Shown here piece by piece: positions 9,674 to 17,336 of a stretch of 36,476 nt of DNA. A program made the position numbers and the translations under genes. The notes under the pieces are model-generated. The model saw only the letters and a program-made list of their open reading frames with translations. It searched no databases and was not told where the DNA came from. Origin of the DNA: an uncultured Clostridia bacterium (GTDB taxonomy: Bacteria; Bacillota; Clostridia; Christensenellales; Borkfalkiaceae); the NCBI GenBank assembly GCA_947632505.1, contig CANRPN010000008.1, forward strand, positions 1-36,476, written 5' to 3'. How positions within the stretch are numbered: position 1 is the stretch's first letter; every line of letters starts with the position of its first letter.

Positions 9674-11422
9674 TTACCTGACTTCAAAAGAAAATTTATT
9701 CATTCCGAGGACGGAGGAATAGGCTGTGTTTTTTGCAATATCGGCTACAACGTCGGCGGGGGAGAAGGGTTCGTGCTCGCCTTCGAGCGGATTTTTTCCC
9801 GGACCGTCGTCACGGATGACGACGGAAAATTTTTCCGCTGCTTCATAGAGCAGCACGTCTACCCCCACGCGCTTTCGTCCGCTCCTCTGTATCAGGCAGA
9901 CGGTATAGTCCTCGACTGCGACGGCGAGCTCGTTTGCGCGAATGGGATCCAAAGGACCGGAAAATCGAGTTTGGAGCAATGCGGAAACTTTTGCGGCGCT
10001 TTCTTCCGTTGCATAGTAAGAGAGAGCAAAACGCGCTCCGCCCGTCTTGGGCAAAAGATAAAATCCGCCGAGCCCGTTCTTTTTGAGTTTCGCAAAGAGA
10101 CAGGCTGCGAGCAGAGAGAGAAGAAGTGCGAGCGCCTGCGCCGCGAAGAAGGAGTACCAAACGCCCTCTATCCCCCAAACGGCGCCGAAAATGCAGGTAG
10201 CGGGAATTTGCAGGGCGATATTGCCGAGCACCGCGGCGAGCAGGGAAAGTCCTTTCCGCTTCACGGCGAGATCGTAATAGAGCAGAAGGTAAGCGAATGC
10301 CATGAAAGGGAACGAGAGAGCGTAGATGCGGAGAGCGGAAACCATCGCACCGCGCAAGGCAAGATCGTGGGAGCCGAACATGGCGGCAAGTCCCTCGGGA
10401 TAGGCCATGGCAAAGGCGGTCACCGCCGCGCTGCAAAGAAGCATGACGAGCGCCGCCCGTTTCAAGGTGTACTTTACACCGTCGTAATCTTTTTCCGCAT
10501 AGCACACGGAGACGATGGGGATCATCGCCTGCGCCGCCCCCGTGATAAACATGGAGACGATCACGCCCGAGGAGGAACAGACGGAGTATATGATCATCGC
10601 ATCGCTTCCGCCCGTGTGTTGTACGTAATAATTGAGGAAAAACATTCTCGGGACGACGAGCGCCGCGCCCGCCGCGCCGCTCAGTCCCGTGGAGAGGACG
10701 GAGAGAACGCTCTTCCAAAGAGTGCGGGGCGATCTGAAAAGAGAGAAAAGAAAGCGTTCTTTTCCCTTGCCCGCAAGATAATACGCGGCGATCATCGAAA
10801 GTCCCACCGCATTGCCTATGATCGTGGCGACCGCAGAACCCGCGATCCCCATTTTCGCGACGCCCATGAGAAGGTAATCCATCAGGAGGTTGACGCCGTT
10901 GGCGGCGATCACTGCCGCGGAAGAGTAGTTGGGGTGTCCGTCTACGCGCACGAAATAAACCGAGCACAGAAGGGCAATTTGGAGCGGAGTCCCGAGAACA
11001 AAGGGGAGATAATATCGGTAGGAAAGTTCTATCAGGCGGGGATCGGCGGAAAGCATGCCGCAAATCGGACGGGCAAGAGGCAGCTGAATGGCGAGAAGAA
11101 CGGCGCAGATCGCCGCAGCGAGGAGAATGACGGAAGTAAAGGCGCGGTCGGCGGTTTCGGCGTCGTCCTTTCCTCTGGCAGCTGTGATCACGGTGGAAGC
11201 GCCCAGCCCGAGGAGCACCGTGAGCGCAAAATAGAGCTGTGTAACGGGGGAGAGCAGGTTGATCGCCGCAAGCGCCTCGCCGCCCAAAAGATTTCCCGCA
11301 AGAATGGCGTCGGCAAATACGGCAATATCGGTCGCCATGGCCGTGAGTACGGTAGGGAAGAAATACCGCAGATAGGTTTTTTGTAAAATTTTGCCGTTTC
11401 TTTGCAGGGAAAGTTCTTTCAT
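9674..11422 (-). CDS. MATE-family efflux transporter with C-terminal HATPase-like (RsbW/SpoIIAB-type) domain
   Basis: N-terminal ~460 aa has MATE-like multi-TM organisation (ILAGNLLGGEALAAINLLSPV, AVATIIGNAVGLSM). The last ~115 aa are soluble and contain VVIRDDGPGKNP, a GHKL G1-box-like DxGxG, after ELAVAVEDYTVCL. Confidence 0.88.
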   Translation of the reverse strand: MKELSLQRNGKILQKTYLRYFFPTVLTAMATDIAVFADAILAGNLLGGEALAAINLLSPVTQLYFALTVLLGLGASTVITAARGKDDAETADRAFTSVILLAAAICAVLLAIQLPLARPICGMLSADPRLIELSYRYYLPFVLGTPLQIALLCSVYFVRVDGHPNYSSAAVIAANGVNLLMDYLLMGVAKMGIAGSAVATIIGNAVGLSMIAAYYLAGKGKERFLFSLFRSPRTLWKSVLSVLSTGLSGAAGAALVVPRMFFLNYYVQHTGGSDAMIIYSVCSSSGVIVSMFITGAAQAMIPIVSVCYAEKDYDGVKYTLKRAALVMLLCSAAVTAFAMAYPEGLAAMFGSHDLALRGAMVSALRIYALSFPFMAFAYLLLYYDLAVKRKGLSLLAAVLGNIALQIPATCIFGAVWGIEGVWYSFFAAQALALLLSLLAACLFAKLKKNGLGGFYLLPKTGGARFALSYYATEESAAKVSALLQTRFSGPLDPIRANELAVAVEDYTVCLIQRSGRKRVGVDVLLYEAAEKFSVVIRDDGPGKNPLEGEHEPFSPADVVADIAKNTAYSSVLGMNKFSFEVR

Positions 11423-11454
11423 TTTTTCTTCCGAGGCAGAAATTTGATAATTAT

Positions 11455-11483
11455 ATTATAACATATCATGTTCGGCTTCGCAA
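11455..11483 (-). promoter_or_regulatory. Sigma-A type promoter of the MATE-NRPS-PPTase operon
   Basis: Minus strand TTGCGA - 17 nt - TATAAT, ~33 nt upstream of the MATE ATG. Confidence 0.72.
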
Positions 11484-11574
11484 GGGCGGGGCGGGCGATT
11501 TTTATAAAAATCGAACTTATACGTCATTCAAAGTTTTCGGAGATCTGTCATAGAAGCCTGTCCGTATTTTGCGC

Positions 11575-11605
11575 AATCAAAAAACCACGCGATCGTCGCG
11601 TGGTT
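11575..11605 (-). terminator. Rho-independent terminator of the LacI-family gene
   Basis: Minus strand AACCACGCGA-cga-TCGCGTGGTT followed by TTTTGATT; perfect 10-bp stem. Confidence 0.82.
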
Positions 11606-11692
11606 GAGAGACGGCTCCGATGAACGAAACCGTTTCGTTGAGGGCAGCGTTGACGCTGCGGGGGAATCGAGGCAAAACCCAAACGCAAAAAC

Positions 11693-12658
11693 TCACGAGA
11701 ATTTACGGGTAGAGCGGCGGGGAACGAGCTCGTATTCCACCATGGCGCGCTGGGGGGGAAGCCCTCCGATGATGCAGGAGAGCGCCTTAAAGCCAAGCTC
11801 GCCCGTGCGCTCGAAATTTTGGCGGATCGTCGTCAACTCCAATTCGGGAGCGCCCATATCGTCGTAACCGATCACGGAGAGATCGCCCGGGATCGTTTTC
11901 CCGGCTTCCTTCATGCGGGCAATGAATCCTCCCGCCATTACGTCCGAGGCACAGATGATCGCGGAAAACTCCTTTTCGTATTGCAGATAATATTCCGCCG
12001 CGTCTCTGCCGGCTTGCATCGAGTAATCGCCGAAATAAGTGAGATCGTAACGGTATTCGATGCTGTTTTTGGCAAGTCCGAGAATGTAGCCCGCCAAACG
12101 TTCCGCGCCGACGAGAGACTCACGTTCGCCGCCGAGAAAAGCAATGCGCTCATGTCCGAGGGAAACAAGATAATCGACGGCCTCCTCCACAGCGTGGATA
12201 TTGTCGCTCCCTACGCCCGAGATCAACGGATTTCCCGCGAGATAGTTGTCCACGAGCACGAGAGGATATTTTGTCTTTTTCAGTTGGGCATAGACGGGGG
12301 AACGGAAATTGATGTCAAGCAAAATCGCCCCTTCGAAACGGTTGCCCGCAAGATAGTCGTTGAGATCGAAATCTTCTTCGGTCACGGTGGAAACGACCAC
12401 ATAGCGCGCCTCGGCGGCGGCGCGCGAAAAAGCCTCCGCAATTACCGAAAGCGGTCCGCCCCCTTGGGGAGGTTTCCCCCAAAGGATGGCAAGCCGACCT
12501 ACAATGGCCGACGATTTGCGGGATTGATAGCCCACCGACTGTGCATATTCGCACACGAGTTGCTTGGTTCTTTCCGAAATATCCGTAGAGCCGTTGAGAG
12601 CCTTGGACACCGTGGAAATGGACAGATTGAGTTCTTTCGAGATGTCGGTTATTGTCAT
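11693..12658 (-). CDS. LacI-family transcriptional regulator
   Basis: N-terminal MTITDISKELNLSISTVSKALNGSTDISERTKQLVCEYAQSVGY is a LacI HTH; C-terminal periplasmic-binding-like sensor (GVGSDNIHAVEEAVDYLVSLGHERIAFLGG). Confidence 0.96.
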   Translation of the reverse strand: MTITDISKELNLSISTVSKALNGSTDISERTKQLVCEYAQSVGYQSRKSSAIVGRLAILWGKPPQGGGPLSVIAEAFSRAAAEARYVVVSTVTEEDFDLNDYLAGNRFEGAILLDINFRSPVYAQLKKTKYPLVLVDNYLAGNPLISGVGSDNIHAVEEAVDYLVSLGHERIAFLGGERESLVGAERLAGYILGLAKNSIEYRYDLTYFGDYSMQAGRDAAEYYLQYEKEFSAIICASDVMAGGFIARMKEAGKTIPGDLSVIGYDDMGAPELELTTIRQNFERTGELGFKALSCIIGGLPPQRAMVEYELVPRRSTRKFS

Positions 12659-12667
12659 GATAACATT

Positions 12668-12696
12668 ATTATACCAAGCATTTCACGAACTGTCAA
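12668..12696 (-). promoter_or_regulatory. Promoter of the LacI-family gene
   Basis: Minus strand TTGACA - 17 nt - TATAAT, ending ~10 nt before the start codon. Confidence 0.78.
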
Positions 12697-12710
12697 TCCC
12701 TTTTTTTTAT

Positions 12711-12730
12711 TTACTTTTCGAAAAAAGTAA
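12711..12730. promoter_or_regulatory. Candidate LacI-family operator 1
   Basis: TTACTTTTCGAAAAAAGTAA: 8-bp arms TTACTTTT/AAAAGTAA, containing the perfect palindrome TTTTCGAAAA (12715-12724), in the lacI/malQ divergent region. Confidence 0.6.
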
Positions 12731-12761
12731 GTTTATTGCAAATAATATAATTATTTTTCAA

Positions 12762-12771
12762 TTTTCGAAAA
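12762..12771. promoter_or_regulatory. Candidate LacI-family operator 2
   Basis: TTTTCGAAAA just upstream of the malQ -35. Confidence 0.6.
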
Positions 12772-12778
12772 GAATCGC

Positions 12779-12807
12779 TTGCCTTTTCACAGAAGGTGTG
12801 TTATGAT
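12779..12807 (+). promoter_or_regulatory. Promoter of malQ
   Basis: TTGCCT - 17 nt - TATGAT, ~29 nt before ATG 12837. Confidence 0.65.
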
Positions 12808-12836
12808 AAAACAAAAAAGGGGAGGAGATTTTTGCC

Positions 12837-14330
12837 ATGAAAAGAGCTGCGGGCATTTTGATGCCCATTTCCTCTCTGCCATCCCCCCACGGGATCGGGA
12901 CTTTGGGGAAAGACGCCTATCGGTTTGCGGAGTTTTTGCGGGGAGCGGGCTGTTCGCTTTGGCAAGTGCTTCCGCTTCAACCGACCTCCTTCGGAGACAG
13001 CCCCTATCAAACTTGTGCCGCCGGGGCGTTGAATCCTTACTTCATCGATCTTGATTTTCTCGTCCGCGACGGGCTCCTGACCAAAGAAGAGGCCTGCGCG
13101 GCCGACTGCGGCGAGGAGCGGGTCGATTACGGTCATCTTTACCGCACCCGTATCCCGTTGCTGCGGAGGGCATTTGCGCGGTTTGACGGTACGCGCCCCG
13201 ACTGGCAGGCGTTTCTCGATCGGGGAGAGTATCGCGACTATGCGCTCTTTATGACGCTCAAAGAGGAATTTGGCGGCGCCCCTTTTTGGCAATGGGGGGA
13301 GTACGCCGACTATGACGCGCAAAAGATCGCCCGGTTCGAGCGCACGCATTCCGAAGAGGTGCAGTTCCGTCAGTTTACGCAATTTCTCTTTTTGGCTCAG
13401 TGGCGCAGGCTCAAAGCGTATGCCAATGCCCGCGGGATCCAAATTGTCGGGGATATTCCCTTCTATGTCTCGCGAGACAGTGTCGAGATGTGGAAGTACA
13501 GGCGGGAACTCTTTGTGCTCGATGAAGCGGGAAATCCCTCCGAGCAAGCTGGGGTCCCGCCCGACGCCTTTTCCGAAACGGGGCAGCTTTGGGGCAATCC
13601 CGTTTACGATTGGGCCAAGATGAAGCAAAGCGGCTATGCGTGGTGGAGAGATCGCATCAAGCGTGCGCTTTCCCTCTATGATATTTTGCGCATCGATCAT
13701 TTCATCGGTTTCGTGCGGTACTATTCCATTCCTGAGGGGGAAACAGACGCCCGCATCGGGAAATGGAACAAAGGTCCCGGAAAGGAGTTGTTCGAGGGGT
13801 TTGAACATGCGCCCATTGTGGCCGAGGACCTCGGGCTCATCACCGAGGAGGTGCGGCGGGGGATCGATGAGATCGGTTTCCCGGGCATGAAGATCATCCA
13901 GCACGCGTTCGACGGCAATCCCTACAATGAACACAAGCCGTCAAATTATACCGAACGCTTTTTTGCCTACACGGGCACGCATGACAACGTCACGCTCTAT
14001 TCCCGCATTCACGGGACGCAGGGGTGGGAACGGGAGAGAATGCTCGGCGATTTAAGATCGGAATGCGTGAAAGCGGGGGTCCCGCTGCGCGCAAGTTCAG
14101 ATCGGGCCGTTTGCAGAACGGTGGTAAAGCTCCTCTATGCAAGCCCCGCGGCCGCCGTGATCGTTCCGCTCCAAGATGTCCTCTATTTGGACGATGAGGC
14201 GCGGCTCAACCGTCCGTCTGTTGTCACCGAATCGAATTGGTCCTTCCGCTTTCACCGTTCGGATTTTTCAACGGCCGTGAAGGAGCGTCTCCGTACGCTC
14301 GCTGCGGAGAGCGGGAGACTTGCAAAATAA
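12837..14330 (+). CDS. malQ: 4-alpha-glucanotransferase (amylomaltase, GH77)
   Basis: MKRAAGILMPISSLPSPHGIGTLGKDAYRFAEFL...LWQVLPLQPTSFGDSPYQ; ILRIDHFIGFVRYYSIP; VAEDLGLITEEV; TGTHDNVT. Confidence 0.97.
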   Translation: MKRAAGILMPISSLPSPHGIGTLGKDAYRFAEFLRGAGCSLWQVLPLQPTSFGDSPYQTCAAGALNPYFIDLDFLVRDGLLTKEEACAADCGEERVDYGHLYRTRIPLLRRAFARFDGTRPDWQAFLDRGEYRDYALFMTLKEEFGGAPFWQWGEYADYDAQKIARFERTHSEEVQFRQFTQFLFLAQWRRLKAYANARGIQIVGDIPFYVSRDSVEMWKYRRELFVLDEAGNPSEQAGVPPDAFSETGQLWGNPVYDWAKMKQSGYAWWRDRIKRALSLYDILRIDHFIGFVRYYSIPEGETDARIGKWNKGPGKELFEGFEHAPIVAEDLGLITEEVRRGIDEIGFPGMKIIQHAFDGNPYNEHKPSNYTERFFAYTGTHDNVTLYSRIHGTQGWERERMLGDLRSECVKAGVPLRASSDRAVCRTVVKLLYASPAAAVIVPLQDVLYLDDEARLNRPSVVTESNWSFRFHRSDFSTAVKERLRTLAAESGRLAK

Positions 14331-14358
14331 GAAAAAAATCAAAAGGAGAGGGAATTTT

Positions 14359-17103
14359 ATGAAGAAAAAGTTTTTCACGGTTCTGTCCTTACTGCTTGCC
14401 ATGCTTTTTGCCTTCTGCGCATGCAGCACCCAAGGCACTCCGCCCGAGCCCGATCAGGGACAGACGGGCGAAGGCGGCGGCCAAAACGATCCCGACAAAA
14501 AGCCCGGCACGCAGGATGAGTACCGGCTTCCCTTGGAGGACGGAAAGAAGCAGCTCACCATTTACTATTTCCGCGCCGCGGGCTATGCGGACTGCGACAT
14601 TTGGATGTGGTACGGCGACGTTGCGGGGCAGGGTTATCTCATGCACGACTGCGCATACGGCGCAAAGGTCGTCATCAACGTGCCCGAAAGCATTACCCAA
14701 GTCGGTTTCATCATCCGTACGGGCTGCTCGGACCCGGGCGGCACGTCGTGGGGGACAGCCACCAAGGACGGCACAGACAGCGACCGCTTTGTCTCCTTAA
14801 AGGAGCGGGAAACGGTCATTTATACAAAGGCGGGGGACGCAAAGTCCTATCTCAGCGACGACGGAGGGCTTACGTTGAAGGAGATGAAGAACATTGACAT
14901 CGCGGATCTTCAAGACCTCACGCACATTAAATATGTGCTCAGTACCACAGCGAATATCACCGAGGCGGATGTGTCGCTCAAAGACGGGGAGGGCAAGAGT
15001 GTCGCGATCAAGAGCGTCAAGTCCAACAATGCCAACGGCGTGATCGAAACGGAGACGCTCGATCTGTCCAAGGCGTACACGCTCTCGATCGCCGGCTTCG
15101 AGGAGCCCGTTGCGGTCGTGCCGCTCACCTATTTTTCGAGCGCAGAGTTTGCCGAGGCGTACAATTACGACGGCGAGCTCGGCGTAAAGATCGCAGACGG
15201 AAAGACGAGCTTCTTCCTTTGGGCGCCCACGGCGGCCTATGTCAAGCTCAATCTCTTCGCGGCGGGCAAGGGCGGCAGCGCCGAAAAGACGGTGGACATG
15301 ACGAGGGGTGAGAAAGGCGTTTGGACGTACACCGAAAACGCGAATCTGAGCGGAAAATATTATACTTACACCGTTTCTACCTCCGCGGGCGTTCAGGAGG
15401 CGGTCGATCCCTATGCGGTTTCGGCGGGGGTCAACGGCGACAGAGGCATGATCCTCGACCTTGACACCACCGACCCCGCGGGTTGGACGGAGGAGGTGTT
15501 CGTGCCGGAAAACTTCGATCATTACACCGACGCGGAGATCTGGGAAGTGCATGTGCGCGACTTCTCCAACAGGATCTCGCAGTCGAAATACAAGGGAAAG
15601 TTCCTGGCCTTCACCGAAACGGGGCTCAAAGAGAACGGCATTCCCGTCGGCGTGGATCATCTGAAAGAACTCGGCATTACGCACGTGCATTTGCTTCCCT
15701 CCTTCGACTATGCGACCGTAGACGAAGAAGCGGGCACGGGCTTTAATTGGGGATACGACCCGAAGAATTACAATGTTCCCGAGGGGAGCTATTCCACCGA
15801 TCCCACGGACGGCGCAGTCCGCGTACGGGAGTTCAAGCAAATGGTGCAGGCATTGCACGAGCAGGGCATCGGCGTCGTCATGGACGTCGTCTACAATCAC
15901 ACGAGCGGACTCGATTCCAACTTCAATCGCATTGTGCCCTACTATTATTATCGCTTCAACGGCGACGGAACGGCCTCCAACGGCTCGGGCTGCGGCAACG
16001 AAACGGCCTCCGACCGCTACATGTTCAGCCGCTTTATGGTGGACTCGGTCACCTATTGGCAGGAGGAATACAACGTAGACGGTTTCCGTTTCGACCTCAT
16101 GGGCCTGCACGACGTTGCCACCATGCAGAAGATCGAGACTGCGGTCCACGCGAAGAACCCGCATGCGCTCCTTTACGGCGAGGGCTGGACGGGCGGTACA
16201 AGCACGCTTCCCGCAAGCAACCAAAGTGTACTTGCCAATTTGAGAAAACTCAACGAAAGCGTGGGTGGCGACTCCAAGAACCACACCGACGGCGTTGCCA
16301 TGTTCTCCGATGTCATCCGCGACGCGATCAAGGGCTCGGTCTTTGATATAAACGATGTCGGCTTTGCCACGGGCGCGAAGGCGGGCGCTTCGCAGGCGAT
16401 CCGCTTCGGCGTGAACGGCGGCGTGAACGACACGGCGTTTGGCACGAAGAACGCCAACGGCTGGCAGTCCTATAATCCCACCAACGTCGTCAACTACGCC
16501 TCCGCGCACGACAACAACACCCTTTGGGACCGTATCTGCCATGTCTACGGGGAAGAGGCGGACACCTTGCAGGAGAGGCTCGCCTATAACCGCCTCTCGG
16601 CGGCGATCGTGCAGACCTCGCTCGGCATTCCCTTCATGCAGGCAGGCGAAGAGATGCTCCGCCAAAAAAAGAACGCCGACGGCAGCTACAACGAGAATAG
16701 CTACAACGCGAGCGACGAGGTGAACAATTTACGGTGGGAACTTCTCAGCGAGAGTTCCGAGCAGTACAAAATGATGCGCTACTATCAAGGGCTCATCGCG
16801 CTGCGGAAAAAGTTCGCCGTGCTGCGCTCGGCCACAACGGCGGGGCAGGGCTACAATGTGTGCAACCTCGTCAAGGCAGAGGGCGCTCTCCTCGTGTTCA
16901 CGATGACAAACCCCGTCAATGCAAAGGAGCAGCTCCTCATTGTCTATAATGCGGAAAAGACGGAGAAGGAAATCGACCTTCCCGCGGGCGAGTGGGCATT
17001 GTATGCAGACGGCACACAGGCGAGTATCACGCCGATTGTGAACAATTTAACAAATAAACAAAAAATCAGCCCGATAAGTTGTTATATTTTTAGCAAGATA
17101 TGA
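14359..17103 (+). CDS. Type I pullulanase-like GH13 lipoprotein with N-terminal CBM41-like domain
   Basis: Lipoprotein-like signal MKKKFFTVLSLLLAMLFAFCAC; CBM41-like LTIYYFRAAGYADCDIWMW...FIIRTG; pullulanase FNWGYDPKNYNVPEGSYSTDP; GH13 DVVYNHT and VDGFRFDLMG. ATG 14359 has AAGGAGAGGG upstream; the track start at 14320 is too far 5'. Confidence 0.95.
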   Translation: MKKKFFTVLSLLLAMLFAFCACSTQGTPPEPDQGQTGEGGGQNDPDKKPGTQDEYRLPLEDGKKQLTIYYFRAAGYADCDIWMWYGDVAGQGYLMHDCAYGAKVVINVPESITQVGFIIRTGCSDPGGTSWGTATKDGTDSDRFVSLKERETVIYTKAGDAKSYLSDDGGLTLKEMKNIDIADLQDLTHIKYVLSTTANITEADVSLKDGEGKSVAIKSVKSNNANGVIETETLDLSKAYTLSIAGFEEPVAVVPLTYFSSAEFAEAYNYDGELGVKIADGKTSFFLWAPTAAYVKLNLFAAGKGGSAEKTVDMTRGEKGVWTYTENANLSGKYYTYTVSTSAGVQEAVDPYAVSAGVNGDRGMILDLDTTDPAGWTEEVFVPENFDHYTDAEIWEVHVRDFSNRISQSKYKGKFLAFTETGLKENGIPVGVDHLKELGITHVHLLPSFDYATVDEEAGTGFNWGYDPKNYNVPEGSYSTDPTDGAVRVREFKQMVQALHEQGIGVVMDVVYNHTSGLDSNFNRIVPYYYYRFNGDGTASNGSGCGNETASDRYMFSRFMVDSVTYWQEEYNVDGFRFDLMGLHDVATMQKIETAVHAKNPHALLYGEGWTGGTSTLPASNQSVLANLRKLNESVGGDSKNHTDGVAMFSDVIRDAIKGSVFDINDVGFATGAKAGASQAIRFGVNGGVNDTAFGTKNANGWQSYNPTNVVNYASAHDNNTLWDRICHVYGEEADTLQERLAYNRLSAAIVQTSLGIPFMQAGEEMLRQKKNADGSYNENSYNASDEVNNLRWELLSESSEQYKMMRYYQGLIALRKKFAVLRSATTAGQGYNVCNLVKAEGALLVFTMTNPVNAKEQLLIVYNAEKTEKEIDLPAGEWALYADGTQASITPIVNNLTNKQKISPISCYIFSKI

Positions 17104-17114
17104 AAAAGTCAGTC

Positions 17115-17128
17115 TTTTTTCGAAAAAA
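17115..17128. promoter_or_regulatory. Candidate LacI-family operator 3
   Basis: TTTTTTCGAAAAAA perfect 14-bp palindrome immediately upstream of the next promoter's -35. Confidence 0.6.
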
Positions 17129-17131
17129 TGG

Positions 17132-17160
17132 TTGACATTTTCATAATGACATGATAAAAT
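17132..17160 (+). promoter_or_regulatory. Promoter of the maltodextrin-import operon
   Basis: TTGACA - 17 nt - TAAAAT. Confidence 0.75.
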
Positions 17161-17179
17161 AACATTTGTGAAAATATTT

Positions 17180-17224
17180 CAAGGGGGCGCCCCCTTGGTA
17201 TGGTATTTGTTTGCAAATACCATA
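17180..17224 (+). other. Tandem hairpins in a ~170-nt 5' leader
   Basis: CAAGGGGGCGCCCCCTTG (17180-17197, perfect palindrome) followed by TATGGTATTTG-tttg-CAAATACCATA (17199-17224, 11-bp perfect arms). Confidence 0.7.
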
Positions 17225-17336
17225 AAAAAATTTAACAGATTGTATTCCGCCTGCGGGGAGCTGCGGCGGAGTGCGGATGAAAAAGGTAAGATCGCAGATC
17301 ATGCGAATAAAATTTTTATATCGGAGGAAGAGAACT

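Noticed and set aside
763-9687. Long plus-strand ORFs opposite the NRPS (e.g. 7081-9660, 859 aa; 2347-4203, 618 aa; 1183-2328, 381 aa)
   Set aside because: Shadow ORFs caused by GC-rich codon bias of a clearly real minus-strand NRPS; translations are Arg/Gly/Glu-rich with no recognisable domains.
9773-11386. 537-aa plus-strand ORF antisense to the MATE gene
   Set aside because: Charged, low-complexity antisense translation without domain features; the MATE frame is clearly coding.
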